A stretch of DNA of 64,000 nt from Ricinus communis (GCF_019578655.1 NC_063257.1:15004001-15068000); one strand, 5' to 3'; positions 23,701 to 36,310 are shown, counted from the stretch's first letter. A program made the numbers and translations. The notes: generated by a model not told the origin, from the letters alone.

Positions 23701-25174
23701 ACTATATTGTTTATAGGAAACTTTCTAGTAAACATATATTGTTAATAGATGAAGTGGAATATATAGCTATGAGATATGAACTATGTTTCGAATAAATAGT
23801 CAAATGAAGAAATAGAATAGTCCTAAAAGAAACCCAAAAAAAGCTTTGGTTGTAACTAATCAATGAAAAAAATGAACTACTTATTTATACATGTAATTCA
23901 AATAATAAATTAGACGAGCCATGTCAATATGCATATTAAACTCACTCAATATTTCATATGGTCCTTCTTAAGATCTTTCTCAAATCCTCTTAGCATCCAG
24001 TATATAACTATTGTTGATAATTTAAAGGATGCCATAACTCATAGGTACTAGATAAACAACATCTTGGAAAGTTGTATGCAATCAAAAAAGAATTTATTCC
24101 TTTTTTTTGCCCGAAAACATGGCAGCTTTAGTATATCAACTAAGTATATTAGTGGTATGAAATTGTTTCCGATTATAGCAAAGTATCAATCAATAAATTT
24201 TTCATTTGATGCTGCTTGTAAAATAATAAATAAGAAGATTAAAAAATAATTCAGGTTTTAAGAAATTTCAACTTCAATAGATCATAAAGCAACATACCAA
24301 GACAATAAATAATTTAAGCAAAGCATCCATAATTTTAGGTCTATAGTTCCACATGCTCATCCCAAACATCTGATAAATAGTTCATTATAATTATAATACA
24401 GATAAGCTCCAAAACCAACAATGTAGAGAAAATAGAGTTAATGAATAACATAACAATTTACGGATTCAAAAAGTTTCTTATGTTGAAAATTGTCTATATT
24501 AAATTGGCCTAAGTGCATTTAGATCTCCATTTCTAATTCTTAGAATTGGATATATTCTTCAAACAATCTCTTTTGGTCTCTGAAATCAACATTCAAAATA
24601 TTGTATTTAAATGGAGTAGTATATTGCCATCAAGTATGTATGCAGAATTTGATTCAAACATAAAGAAAAAATAATATATACAAAATCAATAGGAATAAGT
24701 AAATATGATGATATTTTAGGATTAATATGCATAATTTAGATAGGATCAACATAATTGTATGTATCGACTTGTTCATAATTCAACTTAAACATGTAATTTC
24801 CCATTTTTTTATCATAATTGGTACCAAGAAGCATTCTACGGTTCTATTGGTATTGACCCAAGTTGCTTGAATTTAGCACTAATTACAATATAGTCGTGAA
24901 CTCTTATTTTTTCTTGATAAGGTCACCATGTCTAAAATATTGTAGAATTTCATAAATAACAACAAAGTAAATATATTTCTAAATTAGTTTTACAATTAAA
25001 AATGGATTATGGGACTTTCTTGTATAAATAGTGCATAAGATTTTGGTTAATCTAAGAAAAGGTATAATCACCTTGTCCACAGAAAAATAAAAAACCAAGC
25101 GAGTGTAATGATACGAATTAAGGTTCTTTTTTTTTTATTGACGTGTGCTATAAATTCATTGACTGACAATAAAT
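23700..25174. other. AT-rich DNA without recognised genes
   Basis: The only open frames are short (for example 24064-24249) and carry no recognisable domain. No terminal repeats were found apart from the MITE that follows. Confidence 0.4.
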
Positions 25175-25181
25175 TTAATCT

Positions 25182-25681
25182 AGAGTAAAGTTCGAGAAAC
25201 TACTCTATGGTTTGGTATTTTTACACTTAAGAGTCATAGATGTTTTCTGTATCAAAGGAGTACAACATGTTTTATTTTCTAAGCTTTTTCTAGGTACAAA
25301 TTTTTATTTTTATTTTGTTTATATAGTTTTGCATGTATTTAACTTAAACCATCACTAAATTATGATTTTATAAGTAATATAGTATCTAATAATGCATCTT
25401 AAAATTTATAATTATTTTAATTTTTATTTAAAAATATATATATTTTAATAATTTGTGATCACGAAATATCTAGTCAGATGCTAACTTACTTAAAATACTT
25501 ATTTTATCAAAAAATTATGCTTATATTAATTTTTATAATCTAGAAAAATAACAAAAACACGCATGTACATAAAAAATGCTAAAAATAAATAAAACATTTG
25601 TTACTCCTTTAATATAAAAAATATATTTGTCATTTACGTATAAAAACGGAAAACCACGAGATAGTTTTTGAACTTTACTCT
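25182..25681. mobile_element. MITE, 500 bp, with 7-bp target duplication
   Basis: The ends are inverted repeats: AGAGTAAAGTTCGAGAAACT from 25182 against the reverse complement of the right end, AGAGTAAAGTTCAAAAACTA, with similarity continuing through CTATGGTTT / CTCGTGGTTT. The flanks TTAATCT (25175-25181) and TTAATCT (25682-25688) form a direct duplication. There is no coding capacity and the interior is AT-rich. An 8-9 bp reading of the duplication would fit a Mutator-like MITE with one mismatch; 7 bp is exact. Confidence 0.8.
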
Positions 25682-25688
25682 TTAATCT

Positions 25689-26239
25689 ATACTTTTACAA
25701 ATAAATCATAATACTTAGCCATTTCAATTAGTTGTTTTTCTAGCATGTAATAATAACACCAAAAGAAAAAAAGAAAAGAAAAGAACTACATCAAGAAACA
25801 TATAAAAGATCAAAAGTTTGAGAATTACCTCCATAGCCGGTCTACAGACTCTCTATTCTCTAATATTATATGTGAGTAATAAATGGTGACAACAAAGTGG
25901 ACAAATGTCAACATCCTAAACATATATATGTAGCAAGAAGTTTCACTACGATTCAAATATATACATGATGTCCTACAATGATTAACTATAATATTAATTA
26001 GGACGTGTAAAATAATTAGTTTAATTGTATAACATTATTTGAAAAAGAACAAAAGAAGCAAAAAAATCTCTAATCAACAGTCCCAAAATAAAAAGAAAAA
26101 GAGCACACCTAAAATTTATTCATATATTTGCTAAGTTCTGCATATTATCTACAGTAAGCTCGAGAAATCAGACCTGTTAATTAAAAATAGGTAAAATGAC
26201 CATGTTGGTCTCATTGAAAAATATAGAGTCGAAGATAGT
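25689..26239. other. AT-rich intergenic DNA
   Basis: Purine-rich runs (about 25760-25790 and 26040-26105) and no recognisable coding content, RNA or repeat. Confidence 0.4.
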
Positions 26240-27670
26240 TGATGTGTGCTACTTTGTGTTAGCTACAATCTAAGGCAGTGTACCTATCGATGCAATCTAG
26301 CACTAATGGCGAGTATCAAGGTCATATTCCTCGGAAAAGTGAAAGCCCAGAGTTACTTCTTTGTTCTTTGTTATATTAACCTAATATGAATGATGAATAA
26401 TTTCTAAACTAACTAATAGCTACAAGCTAAGTTCTAAGGGAGATGTAGGAATGAATGGATAAATGAAATAACCAAGACAATAAAGCAAACCCAAAGGGAA
26501 CCTAAACTAGTTGGTAATCAAACAAAAGATAAAGGATTGATGAATCCAATTATGCTACCCGTGGACGAATTCTTAGCTGAATTCGGTTTCTCTCTCTCGA
26601 TAACCGAATTCCTAAACCTAATAACCTAAAGTTGGAATCTCTTCCTAACGATTGATTCTTAAATTAGCATTAAGCTTTAATCCGCCTATATTAAACTTTG
26701 TTAATTCTTAATCCGGCTAGTTAATTATCCTTATCTCTAAGTGATTATTAATCAGTTCTTGCTATTCAAAATTCCAATTGTCAAATGGACTTCTCAATCA
26801 TACAAAGCAATCTAAACACCATAATTCACAACGTCTCATGAATAATGTTATCTTATTAATACTGAAAGCAAGAAGAATACAAAACCAACTCCAACAATCC
26901 AACAATATAATATTAAGCCAACATAGTAAAGAAATCCCAATGGATTTAATCAATCTAGCTAAACATGTTCATGTTTAAAACAATCTAGGAAATCAATTAT
27001 AATGAAAGAATAATGAAAATAAAACATGTACACCCTTTTCTCTCGAATTGGATGAATGTACCCAAACTGGATCTACACTTTGATTAATCTCCCAAATTGC
27101 CTCTTGAATTGCTCCACTACTGTTTTGCACTCGGAACCTTGCGATTCCGGGATTCTTCCTCCCTGCAACTCTCTCTCGCACTCAATACTGTGCAAAAACC
27201 GAACCAGCCGCCAGGGCTCCCTCTCACTCCTTCCTCCTCTCCCTACAGTTTAAAAATTTTTTTTTCCTTATATATTTTGTTTCAGCACGACCGTGGTCAA
27301 GGCTGTGCTGGTCAGCACGGCCGGAGTTTAGGCCGTGCTGAAACTGTGGATCTCACCAAGTAGGTTTTCACCATGGCCATGCCCCCGCTAGTGCTGGCCA
27401 CCACGACCCGTGGTGGAGGCCGTGGTGGGCTCGAAAGCCATGCCCAAACCATTATTTTGAAGACCAAGTTTCAATGGTTGGTCACGGCCAGAGTCCAGGC
27501 CATGATGGTCAGCACGGCCTTGACTCAGGTCGTGCTCAATGTGTGCAATGCGGGCTCTTGTCCGATCTTGATGAATTCTCATCCGTTTCTGCATGTATTG
27601 ATCTATAATTGTTTAAACATCAATGAAGGTCCTATAAATGCTCCTGAGATTTGACAATGATATATTATCA
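26240..27670 (-). mobile_element. Solo Athila LTR
   Basis: Same block order as the other Athila LTRs: TGATGTGTGCT start, CTACAATCTAAGGCAGTG, GTTGGAATCTCTTCCTAACG, CTTATCTCTAAGTGATTATT, the GC-rich hairpin region (27280-27540) and an end in TATTATCA. No primer site, gag or polypurine tract adjoins either side, so it is a solo LTR left by recombination. The flanks ATAGT (26235-26239) and ATATT (27671-27675) agree at 4 of 5 positions, a plausible aged target duplication. It is about 60 bp shorter near its end than the 51219 LTR. Open frames inside it (for example 27373-27654) are not genes. Confidence 0.75.
27314..27339. repeat. Hairpin motif in the solo Athila LTR
   Basis: Perfect 9-bp inverted arms AGCACGGCC and GGCCGTGCT separated by GGAGTTTA. 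Related copies occur just upstream (about 27283-27310) and downstream (about 27484-27538) in the same LTR. Confidence 0.85.
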
Positions 27671-27699
27671 ATATTTGATTATTGCGTTAAGAGTACCGT

Positions 27700-30020
27700 T
27701 TACAATTGATATTTTTTGCATACACCGAATGTCAAGTTATGCTAGGTATCTTGTTTTGTCACTTTTATGATATGTTTGTCAATTATGTGATGTCTATTGT
27801 TCTCTATTTAGTTTCAGCAACTATAAATAATATTTCTACTCAAATTAGTGACATTCCTATGCTAAATGGTACAAACTTTAAGGTCTGGAAAGAGAATGTG
27901 AAAATTATTCTCGATTGTATGGATTTAGACCTTGCACTAAGGACATAACGACCCACTTTAGTTGAAAATGCTTCAAATGAGGCTCAAGTTGAGAAGTGGG
28001 GTCGCTCTAACCCAATGAGTCTAATAATCATGAAACTTTCCATACCAGAAGCGTTTCGGGGCTCTATTTCTGAGCAATAATGCTAAAGAATCCCTTGTAG
28101 CAATACAACAATATTTTATCAAGAATGAGAAATCGGAAACAGGTAACCACTTAGCTCCTCTAATTTCTATGAGGTATAAAGTAAAAGGGAACATAAGAGA
28201 GTACATTATGGAAATGTTAGACCTTGCTGGAAAACTAAATGCATTAAAGTTAGAGATAAATAAAGATTTACTCGTACATTTAGTTCTTATTTCTCTTCCT
28301 GTACAATTTAGTCAATTCAAGGTGAGTTATAATACTCAAAAGGATAAATAGACTCTTAATGAGCTCATTTCACAATGTGTGCAAGAAGAGGAAAGAATCC
28401 ATAAGGATAAGACTAAAAGTGCTCATTTAGCATCAATCTCTCAAAATAACAAAAAGAAGAGGGCTAAGAATACTGCAACTTGAACACCTTTGCAGAAAGA
28501 GGTAAAGAAGTAAAGTGATGAATTCACTTATTCTTTCTGTAAAAAAGGAGCACACATGAAGAAATAGTGTTCCAAATACGTCGCTTGGCGTGCAAAGAAG
28601 GGTAAATTTCTTGTTTTAGTTTGTTCTAAAGCTAATTTGACTTCTGTACCTATAGGCACTTGGTGGTTAGATTCTGGTGCTATTACTCATATAAGTGTGT
28701 CTATACAGGATTGTCTCTAGAGCCAACCGCCAACTGATGCTGAAAAATTCATCTATGTGGCCAATGACAATAAAGTTTTTATGAAAGCTATAGGGCATTT
28801 TAGATTATTTCTAAATACTGGCTATTATTTGGATTTGGTTGAGACTTTTGTTGCTATGTTATTCAAACAAAATTTAGTTTCAATTCCTCTTTGGACAAAT
28901 GTGGATACTTTTATGGTTTTGGAAATAATAAAGTTAATATCTCTCTGAATTCAAGTTCTATTGGTATTAGTATCTTAGTTGATCATCTTTATATGCTAGA
29001 AATTATTGCTTTTCATAATGAAATCTTGCATACTAGTTCAAAAGGTACAAAGGACAAATTAACTAAGCATTCTACTTCTTTATGGCATAGGGATTTAGAC
29101 CATATCTTTAAACATAGAATTTAGAGGCTTGTATCAAATAAAATTCTTAATTCCCTTGATTTAAAAAACTTTCAATTTTGTATTGAGTGTATTAAGAGAA
29201 AGACAACAAACATAAAGAAATCAGGTGCCAACAGATGTATAGAATTCTTTAGAACTAATACATACTGATATCTGTGGTCTATTCCTTACACCAGCATGGA
29301 ATGGTCAACAATACTTTATTAAGTTCATACATGACTACTCAAGATATGGCTACCTATATTTAATAAGTGAGAAATCTCAAGATCTAGACATGTTCAACTT
29401 TTATAAAGCTAAAATTGAACTTCAACTTAGTAAGAAAACTAAAACTGTCAAATCTGACCGTGGTGGAGAATACTATGAAAGATATGATGGATCAGTTGAG
29501 CTACGTCTAGGACCCTTTGCTAACTTCCTAAAAGAATGTGATATCATTCTATAATACACTATGTCGGACAAACCCAAAATGAATGGTGTTATTGAAAGAC
29601 GAAACAAGACATTTAAGGACATGGTAAGAAATATGATCAGTCATTCTTCTTTACCTAAATCTCTTTAGGAAGAAGCACTAAGGCTGCCATATATATCCTT
29701 AACAGAGTACCTATTAAAGTAGTAGTTAAAACCCCATATGAGTTATGGACTGGCAAAAAGCCTAATATAAAACACTTACACATTTGGGGATGTCCAGCTG
29801 AAGTAAGACCTTATAGATAGTTAGTCGCTACTTTGTGGGATATGCAGAACGCTCTTTGAGGTTTTTAAGTTTTATGATCCCACTACCCAATCTTTCTTTG
29901 AGATAGAATATGCGATATTTCTTAAGGATGTAGAGTTTGTGGGGAAAGGATTAAGGAATGTCTCTTTTGATGAAAAAGAGTTGAGGCCATTGAAAAAAAA
30001 ATAATAGTCCATCTCATTAT
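27700..30020 (+). mobile_element. Ty1/copia fragment: gag, protease, integrase
   Basis: Plus-strand pieces, broken by stops, give copia gag (SDIPMLNGTNFKVWKENVKI near 27850; GKLNALKLEINKDLLVHLVL near 28230), a degraded zinc knuckle (FCKKGAHMKK near 28540), protease (TWWLDSGAITHISV, 28660-28700, with the catalytic DSG intact), the GAG-pre-integrase region (STSLWHRDLDHIFKHRI) and integrase with its three catalytic positions (HTDICG, KSDRGGEYY, NGVIERRNKTFKDM, 29250-29620). It ends near 30000 in SFDEKELRPLKKK. Reverse transcriptase, RNase H and both LTRs are absent, so this is a truncated, inactive copy. It begins close to the solo Athila LTR. Confidence 0.85.
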
Positions 30021-31655
30021 GGACTTGAGTGATTATATAGCCCACTGTACATAATACTTATAAATAAAATAAAAATAAATAAACTATCTATCTAAAAATA
30101 GTATAAATAATAGATTTTTATTTTAGGATTAAGTTCGACAAATATTGATTTTCCCAAATATGCTAATTTAATTACTATCTGATAAGAATTTTTCAAAGCA
30201 AAATATTTACTATAGGGATTTGTTCTTTTAATGAAAAATAATGATAGAATAATTGTGAGAAATTTTTTATAAAATTTTACTGTTCTTTAGATAATTGAAG
30301 ATGGAACTTTAAGTTCATAAAAATTTAAATTTAAGAAAGATAAATTTAAATATCTAAAAAAGATAACTCTTAATTTTTTAAATCTTAGACTTTTTAGATA
30401 TTACTCTAAATTTAAAAGATAGGTTTCAAAATTATATATTCAAATTAAAATTCTTAATTGATTAGTTCTTTTCTAATAACAAAACATTCTTATTTAAAAA
30501 TAATCATGTTCCTTACTTTTTTATATTAAATTTTTAATATTTACTTCAATTGTGATTTTTAATATGAAAATTTAATATTTGTTTAAAATTTTAATAATTA
30601 AAAGCTAAAATTATGCTAGCAACTTTCATAATATTAAAATATATAAACAATTGTAATTTATTATGAAATGTCTATATAATTCCAAATATGAAAAAAAATA
30701 ATAGAACTTCAAAGATAAAAAAAAGAAACAAAATTTTAAAATCCGTCTATTAAGAACAATAAACTTTAAATTCTTAAAAATTATAAAGTTTGAGAATTAT
30801 GAGTCTCAAAATTCTAAATTCTCAAGAATTTGAGATTTTACAAAAAAAAATAGACCATAAAAGAATTCATGTAATTAAAGCATTTACAATAATAAAATTA
30901 ATAAAACTGACATTTAAATTGAAGAAAAAATTCGTAATGTAAAATTTACAATACTTACCTTTTTTTTCCATGAATGTACATACATAAGTTTTGTAAGTAC
31001 TTAATAGCAAGGAATCAAAAAGTGGTGGAAAGAGAAGATAATAATGTATTAATGTAATGTATGGAGATGAAGAGTTTTATTAGATAATTTGACCTAATAT
31101 ATAAATATATACATACCATATATCCAATGACTTTTATTTTATTTAAATTCTTCCTAAAGTACCGGTTTTTATGTTATTTTTAATTTTTTTGTGACTATTA
31201 TACATATAAATGGATTGTCATAAAGTGATCCTTAGTTCCTTACTTATGATAAAAAAAGATAATAATAATGATTATTTTCTAGAATTTGTAAACAAGATAT
31301 TAAACTTCTAAACAAGATACAATATCCGTTAAATATTAAAAATCACCGTCTTTCTTCTCTCAATATTTATAAAGAGTTCTTTCTCAAGAATTTTGTATGT
31401 TTTTCTATTAATTAAAAGAAACAATTTTTACAAAGTTAGTAATAATCCACTTCACAATACTATATTAACAATATAATATAACATGGCATTTTTTGAATTA
31501 ATAATTATTAAATAATTAAAAAATTAAGTTATTAGTTAATAGAATATTAAAATCTATAATAAAACATGAGTACTCTTTCAGAATGATTGAACATGAATTA
31601 TTTGTTTTATTACTTTAAAACACTTAATCCACATTTTGAGAAAGTACACGTGTGA
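30020..31655. other. AT-rich intergenic DNA
   Basis: Very AT-rich, with many A or T runs. I find no reading frame with recognisable content, no terminal repeats and no structural RNA. Confidence 0.5.
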
Positions 31656-31659
31656 TTTT

Positions 31660-32457
31660 TAGAATTGATTGCATGAAGCTATTTGCTGCAGAAAAGAAAA
31701 GCTAAAAGACAAATTGATGGTTGATGTTAGTAGAATTAGTTTGACTGCTGATTTGTGGACCTTAAATCATTGTGTCTTACTAGACATTATCTAGATTCAG
31801 ATTAGGGGTTACAAGAGCGTGTTTTAAATTTTTGTGATTTGGCACCTCCACACACAGGAGTAGAGATTACTAATTGTATCTTTCAATGCCTTCGTAATTG
31901 GGTTATTGAGGGTAAGGTTTGTACCATTACACTAGATATTGGGACATCCAATAATGTTACTGTTAGAAATTTGAAATAATTAGTAAAAGGAAAGCTTTTT
32001 CTCAAACGTAAGATATTTCATGTTCATTGTTGTGCACTTATGTTAAATCTTATGGTTCAATATGGATTGGGTGAGATACGTGATGTAATTGTTAATTTAC
32101 TTAAAAGTGTAAAATATTTGAAGATGTCTCCTCTAAAAACTTCATAAGTTTTTTGAAATTTTCAAGCAATTAACAATTACTATATCCAAAAGATTAATTC
32201 TAGACCTACCTTGGGATGGAACTCAACTTATGCAATGTTAGAGGTTGTTGCTTTAGTTCTTAAGGAAGTTTTTCCTAGGTATAAAGAAAGAGATCCATAT
32301 TATGAGTGGTTTCCATCTGTAGAAGATTAGGAAAGAGTGGAAGGAGTGAGTTTAATCTTAGTGGCTTTTAATGAGGTTACATATATTTTTTCAGGTTATT
32401 CATATATATCCAACAACAAATCCTTTATGAGATTTGGAAATCATGCAATTTTTGAAT
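31660..32457 (+). pseudogene. hAT transposase, part 1 (catalytic core)
   Basis: Plus-strand translation, with stops and shifts, follows an Ac-type hAT transposase: CMKLFAAEKKK, VSRISLTADLWT, FCDLAPPHTGVEITNCIFQC, GKVCTITLDIGTSNNV, KRKIFHVHCCALMLNLMVQY, RPTLGWNSTYAMLEVVALVL and FPRYKERDPYYEWFPSVED. LTADLWT and TLDIGTSNN carry the catalytic Asp positions of the DDE domain. The N-terminal BED zinc finger is not seen. The frame is cut at 32457 by a copia insertion and resumes at 37216. It would excise and insert hAT elements; this copy is broken. Confidence 0.9.
32453..32457 (+). repeat. Target duplication TGAAT, left copy
   Basis: TGAAT here and at 37216-37220 flank the copia element exactly; removing one copy with the element restores continuity of the hAT frame. 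Confidence 0.9.
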
Positions 32458-32634
32458 TGTAGAAGATTTGATTTGTCATTTGTCTCCTAAATAGTATATA
32501 TCACCTTCCATATATATTTCTATTTTTTAGGTTCCTAATTTTATTTAAATAGGAGTCTTGTAAATATAAGTCTATATAAGTCCTTGTACCTAAAGAAATT
32601 TATTATAATGAATGAATGAAATTAAGTTTTTTCA
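32458..32634 (+). repeat. Copia 5' LTR
   Basis: 177 bp, TG...CA. Contains GTCTATATAAGTCCTTG (TATA-like) and ends ATGAATGAATGAAATTAAG...TTCA. Nearly identical to 37036-37215 apart from short indels and scattered substitutions. Confidence 0.95.
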
Positions 32635-32650
32635 TGGTATCAAAGTAGGT
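32635..32650 (+). promoter_or_regulatory. Primer binding site, tRNA-iMet type
   Basis: TGGTATCAAAGTAGGT immediately follows the LTR; the canonical site starts TGGTATCAGAGC, so there is a G-to-A change at position 9. Confidence 0.85.
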
Positions 32651-32681
32651 TGCATAAAATTTTCATTGTAAAATAAAAAAA

Positions 32682-33571
32682 ATGTCTTCCTCTCTATCCG
32701 AAACTCCCACTAAATCATCCACCATACAGTCACCACAAATTATCCATGTTTCCTTTGAAAACTCTAGCTTTAAAGCTAGAATGACCCTCACCAAAATCAA
32801 TTATGACACATGGTCTCAAATCATGGAGATGCATATTGCTGGACGTAAAAAATTAGATTATATTATGGCAGATTCTCCTCAATCCGAATCAACTGATCCG
32901 TCTTACTCCAAGTGGTATGCTGAAAACTAGAAAGTTGAAAGTTGGTTACTCACACCAATGAAACCAAAAATCATGAAAAAGTATCTTCGTATTCGTATAG
33001 CTTGTGAAATCTGGAGTGCTTTAAAGCATTCTACGATGGATCAAACAAAACTCAGATTTTTGTTCTTAATCAACAAGCATTCCTAAGTCGGCAGTCTACA
33101 GATCGGTTCCGACCTACTATGGCGAGCTAGTTGAGATATTCCAGGAACTTGATCATCGGGATAAGGAAAGAATAAAAGATCCTGAGGACATTACTATGTA
33201 TAAAGCAGCTATAGAAAAGTTGAGAATCCACATCTTCTTAAACAGACTTGATGCTGAGTTTGAACAAGTGAGGAGAAATCCTTCGAATGGATCCGAGTTT
33301 AGACCTTGAACGAACATATGCATATGTTCGCCGAGAAGCAAATAAAAAAAAATTCTTGACTGGAGAACATGCTTCCTCGAAGTTAGCTGCATTGCTCGCC
33401 AAAAGAACTAACTCGTCAGCTCAGGATAATACTACTCGTAGCTTTGATATTGGTAATAAACAGACCAATTCAATAAAGCAATATACATATTGTGGTGCGA
33501 CAGGTCATACTCAAAGCAGATGTTATGATATGATTGGATATTCTGAATGGTGGGATCCGTCTAAAGCCTAA
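32682..33571 (+). pseudogene. Copia gag
   Basis: The start is ATG 32682 (MSSSLSETPTKSS), 48 bases past the primer site. The copia gag core is ARMTLTKINYDTWSQIMEMH, then after a stop VESWLLTPMKPKIMKKYLRI and a shifted remainder. A zinc knuckle, YCGATGHTQSRCYDMIGY, lies near 33490-33545. Stops near 32928 and 33080 and a frameshift before 33287 break it. Gag packages the element RNA. Confidence 0.85.
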
Positions 33572-33699
33572 AAAAGAAAGTTAAAAACTGAAAAAACTGC
33601 ATCAGTTTCAACAGATGTAGCCGAACAATCTTCCTCGCCAAATAGTGCTGCCTTACACATATCTTCAGAACCACTAGGTAACTCTTTTTATAATTCTAT

Positions 33700-34020
33700 C
33701 ATTGTTAGGTCGTATACATGGATTATTGATTATAGATCAATTGATCATATATCTTTTAACACACTTATTGAGCTAAAATCTATCGAATAATTTGTTGTAT
33801 CTACAGCCAATGGTACAAAAGCTAGTGTTACTGGTAAAGGGTCATTCACACTTGACAACCTAAATTTAGAATCTATTTTAATTGTTCCATCTCTAAACTT
33901 CAATTTAATATCTGCATCACAACTAACCACCTCTTTAAACTGTGTAGTGATTTTTTGGCCTGATTATTGTATTTTTAAGGACATTAAGACAAAGAGGACG
34001 ATTGGTTGTGGTACTAGAAA
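33700..34020 (+). pseudogene. Copia aspartic protease
   Basis: The segment YTWIIDYRSIDHISFNTLIE occupies the place of W-I-x-D-S-G-A-x-x-H in copia. Here DSGA is DYRS, so the catalytic triad is lost although the Asp remains. The following TANGTKASVTGKGSFTL and NFNLISASQLT match the family's C-terminal part. One CAA-to-TAA stop lies at about 33789. Confidence 0.8.
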
Positions 34021-34129
34021 ATGAAAGCTCTATTATCTTGACTTTGCACCATCTAGCTTAAGTGCCTTGACTAAATCAAGTTTGGAAAACAGTAGCTCGG
34101 TATCGACAAGTATAGAAGACACGATCTGA

Positions 34130-34800
34130 TTATGGCATAAGTGCCTTGGACATGCATCATTTGGATATTTAAAGTATTTATTTCCTAAGTTGTTTTCAAA
34201 AACATATACTTTAAACTTCAAATGTGAAATTTGTGAACTAGCAAAAAGCCATCGTGTCTCTTTTTCGACTAGTTTAAATAAAATTTTAGCACCATTTATG
34301 ATTATACACTTTGATGTTTGAGGACCTAGAAAGGTACTGACCTTGAATGGAGCTTGGTGGTTTGTTTCTTCTATTGATGATTATAGTCATATGACATGGA
34401 TATGCTTAATAAAAAGTAAGCAGGGGGTTTGCTTATTATTCAAGAAGTTCTATTTAATGGTGTAAACTCAATATAAAACTTCAGTTCAAGTACTACAGAC
34501 CGATAATGGAGGTGAATTCTTTAATCATGAACTCACACAATTCCTTCAAAAATATGGTGTAATCCATCAAACCATATGCCTTTATTCTCCTCAAAAAAAT
34601 GAGGTTGCAGAAAGAGAAAACCGACATCTCTTGAAAATGGTGCGAGCTATCCTATTTGAAGCCAATATGCCTCTCCAATATTAGGGAGAAATTTTATCCT
34701 CAATATCTTACCTCATAAACCAAATTCCATCTCATACCCTAGACTTTCATACCCCAGTTGATACATTAAATAAAAGCCTTATCTCACCATTATTACCGAA
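34130..34800 (+). pseudogene. Copia integrase
   Basis: The GAG-pre-integrase region is LWHKCLGHASFGYLKYLFP (about 34133). The integrase core has its three acidic positions visible: IIHFDV (first Asp), LQTDNGGEFF (second Asp) and EVAERENRHLLK (Glu). Stops occur at about 34318, 34463 and 34682; the last is TAG in place of the conserved Trp of LQYWGE. Similarity fades after about 34800. Confidence 0.85.
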
Positions 34801-35040
34801 CTTACCTCCTAAGTCTTTAGTTACATAGCCTTTGTTCACCTTCCTCACCATACACGACATAAGCTCCAACCTCGTGCTATTCATTGTATCTTTATCAAAT
34901 ATAGCCTTCATAAAAAAGGATATAGGTGTTATTATCCTCCAACTCAATGAATGTATATCAGTATGGATGTCCAATATCATGAACATTAGATTTATTTCCC
35001 TAATACAAGTCAAGAGGAGAGAAACATCGACTTGCAGCCC

Positions 35041-35142
35041 GACCTTCAAAGGCAATCTAACCTTCAATATTTTATCGACCTTCAAAGGCAACCTGACCTT
35101 CAATATTTTATGGACCTTCAAACACAATCCGATCTTTCAATA
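35041..35142 (+). repeat. 36-bp in-frame tandem repeat in copia linker
   Basis: Three copies start at 35041, 35077 and 35113. Each unit begins GACCTTCAA and encodes 12 residues like LQRQPDLQYFMD. The first two differ at only three positions; the third is shortened and more diverged. The repeat lies in the poorly conserved linker between integrase and RT. Confidence 0.9.
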
Positions 35143-35499
35143 GAAACTCCTAACCTTCTTCCAACCAAAACTCCCGACCTGTTAGAACAACCTGAGCATT
35201 ATCCTCCTGACCTTGGATCAACCGAGCATTGCGAGCTTGATATTCGGGGTCAAGATAACAGAGCTGAGCTTGAAGCACCACAGTCAGTGTCACCTTTACT
35301 TGATGACTCATTCCGAGCTGAATCTTAGGTAACTCACAAACCCTTTGTTAGAATATTCCCAAATTGAACTACTCGAGGAGAGCCTAAATCAAGTTATGAA
35401 CCCATGATGAACTATATACCTAGGTATCCAATAAATAATTGTATTTCATACCATAGGTTGTTAAAGACATGTGAATCATTTGTAAATCAATTATCTATT

Positions 35500-36310
35500 G
35501 TATATGTACCTAACAGTGTGCAGGAAGCCATGAAAGATCCGAGGTGGAAAGAAGCAATGAACGAAAAGATGAAGTCTCTTCAGAAGAATGAAACTTGGGA
35601 GATTATTGATCTACCAAATAGAAAAAAAATCTGTTGGGTGTAGGTGGATCTATACCGTTAAATACAAGGCAGATGAAAGTGTTGATAGATAGAAAGCTCG
35701 GCTTGTTGCGAAAGGATATAATCAAACACATGGGATAGATTATGTAGAAACTTTTGCTCCTATGGCCAAGATAATTACTGTCAAAATTCTTTTATCATTG
35801 GTTGTAAATTTAAATTGGTCTCTACATCAATTTGATATAAAGAATACTTTTCTTCATGGCGATCTCCAAGAGGAAGTATACATGGAACTACCTCTAGGAT
35901 GTAGACTTCAGGTTGAAGGAAGTAAGCAAGTCAGTAAGCTGAAGAAGTCTCTATATGGATTGAAACAATCTCCAAGAGCTTGGTTTGGAAAGTTTACAAA
36001 CTCAATAAAGGCCTTTGGCTATAAACAAAGTAGTTTCTATCATACTCTTTTTATAAAATATAAGGAGGAAAAAACAACTGTTCTTATCATATATGTTGAT
36101 CATATGATTATAATAGGAGATGATGATGATGAAAAACTATCTTTCTAAGGAGTTTAAAATGAAAGACCTTGGTAATCTCAAGTATTTCTTAGGGATTGAG
36201 GTACTACGATCTAAGCAAGGTATATTCTTATCTCAACGGAAGTATACTTTGGACTTACTTAAAGAGATCGATATGCTAGCTTGCAAACCAGTTGATATTC
36301 CTGTGAACAT
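35500..36310 (+). pseudogene. Copia reverse transcriptase
   Basis: Starts with VQEAMKDPRWKEAMNEKMKS and KNETWEIIDLP (to 35640). A stop and shifts follow, then 35762-36148 gives MAKIITVKILLSLVVNLNWS, LHQFDIKNTFLHGDLQEEVY and KKSLYGLKQSPRAWFGKF, with the catalytic motif YVDH where YVDD is normal. 36120-36314 continues with KDLGNLKYFLGIEVLRSKQG. The Asp-to-His change at the second catalytic Asp alone would abolish activity. An insertion of GATGATGAT-type triplets near 36120 causes a frame overlap. Confidence 0.9.

Noticed and set aside
27373..27654. 93-codon plus-strand frame rich in Ala/Thr/Arg
   Set aside because: It lies in the GC-rich hairpin region of the solo Athila LTR, with a competing frame on the other strand; similar frames occur in other LTR copies without conservation.
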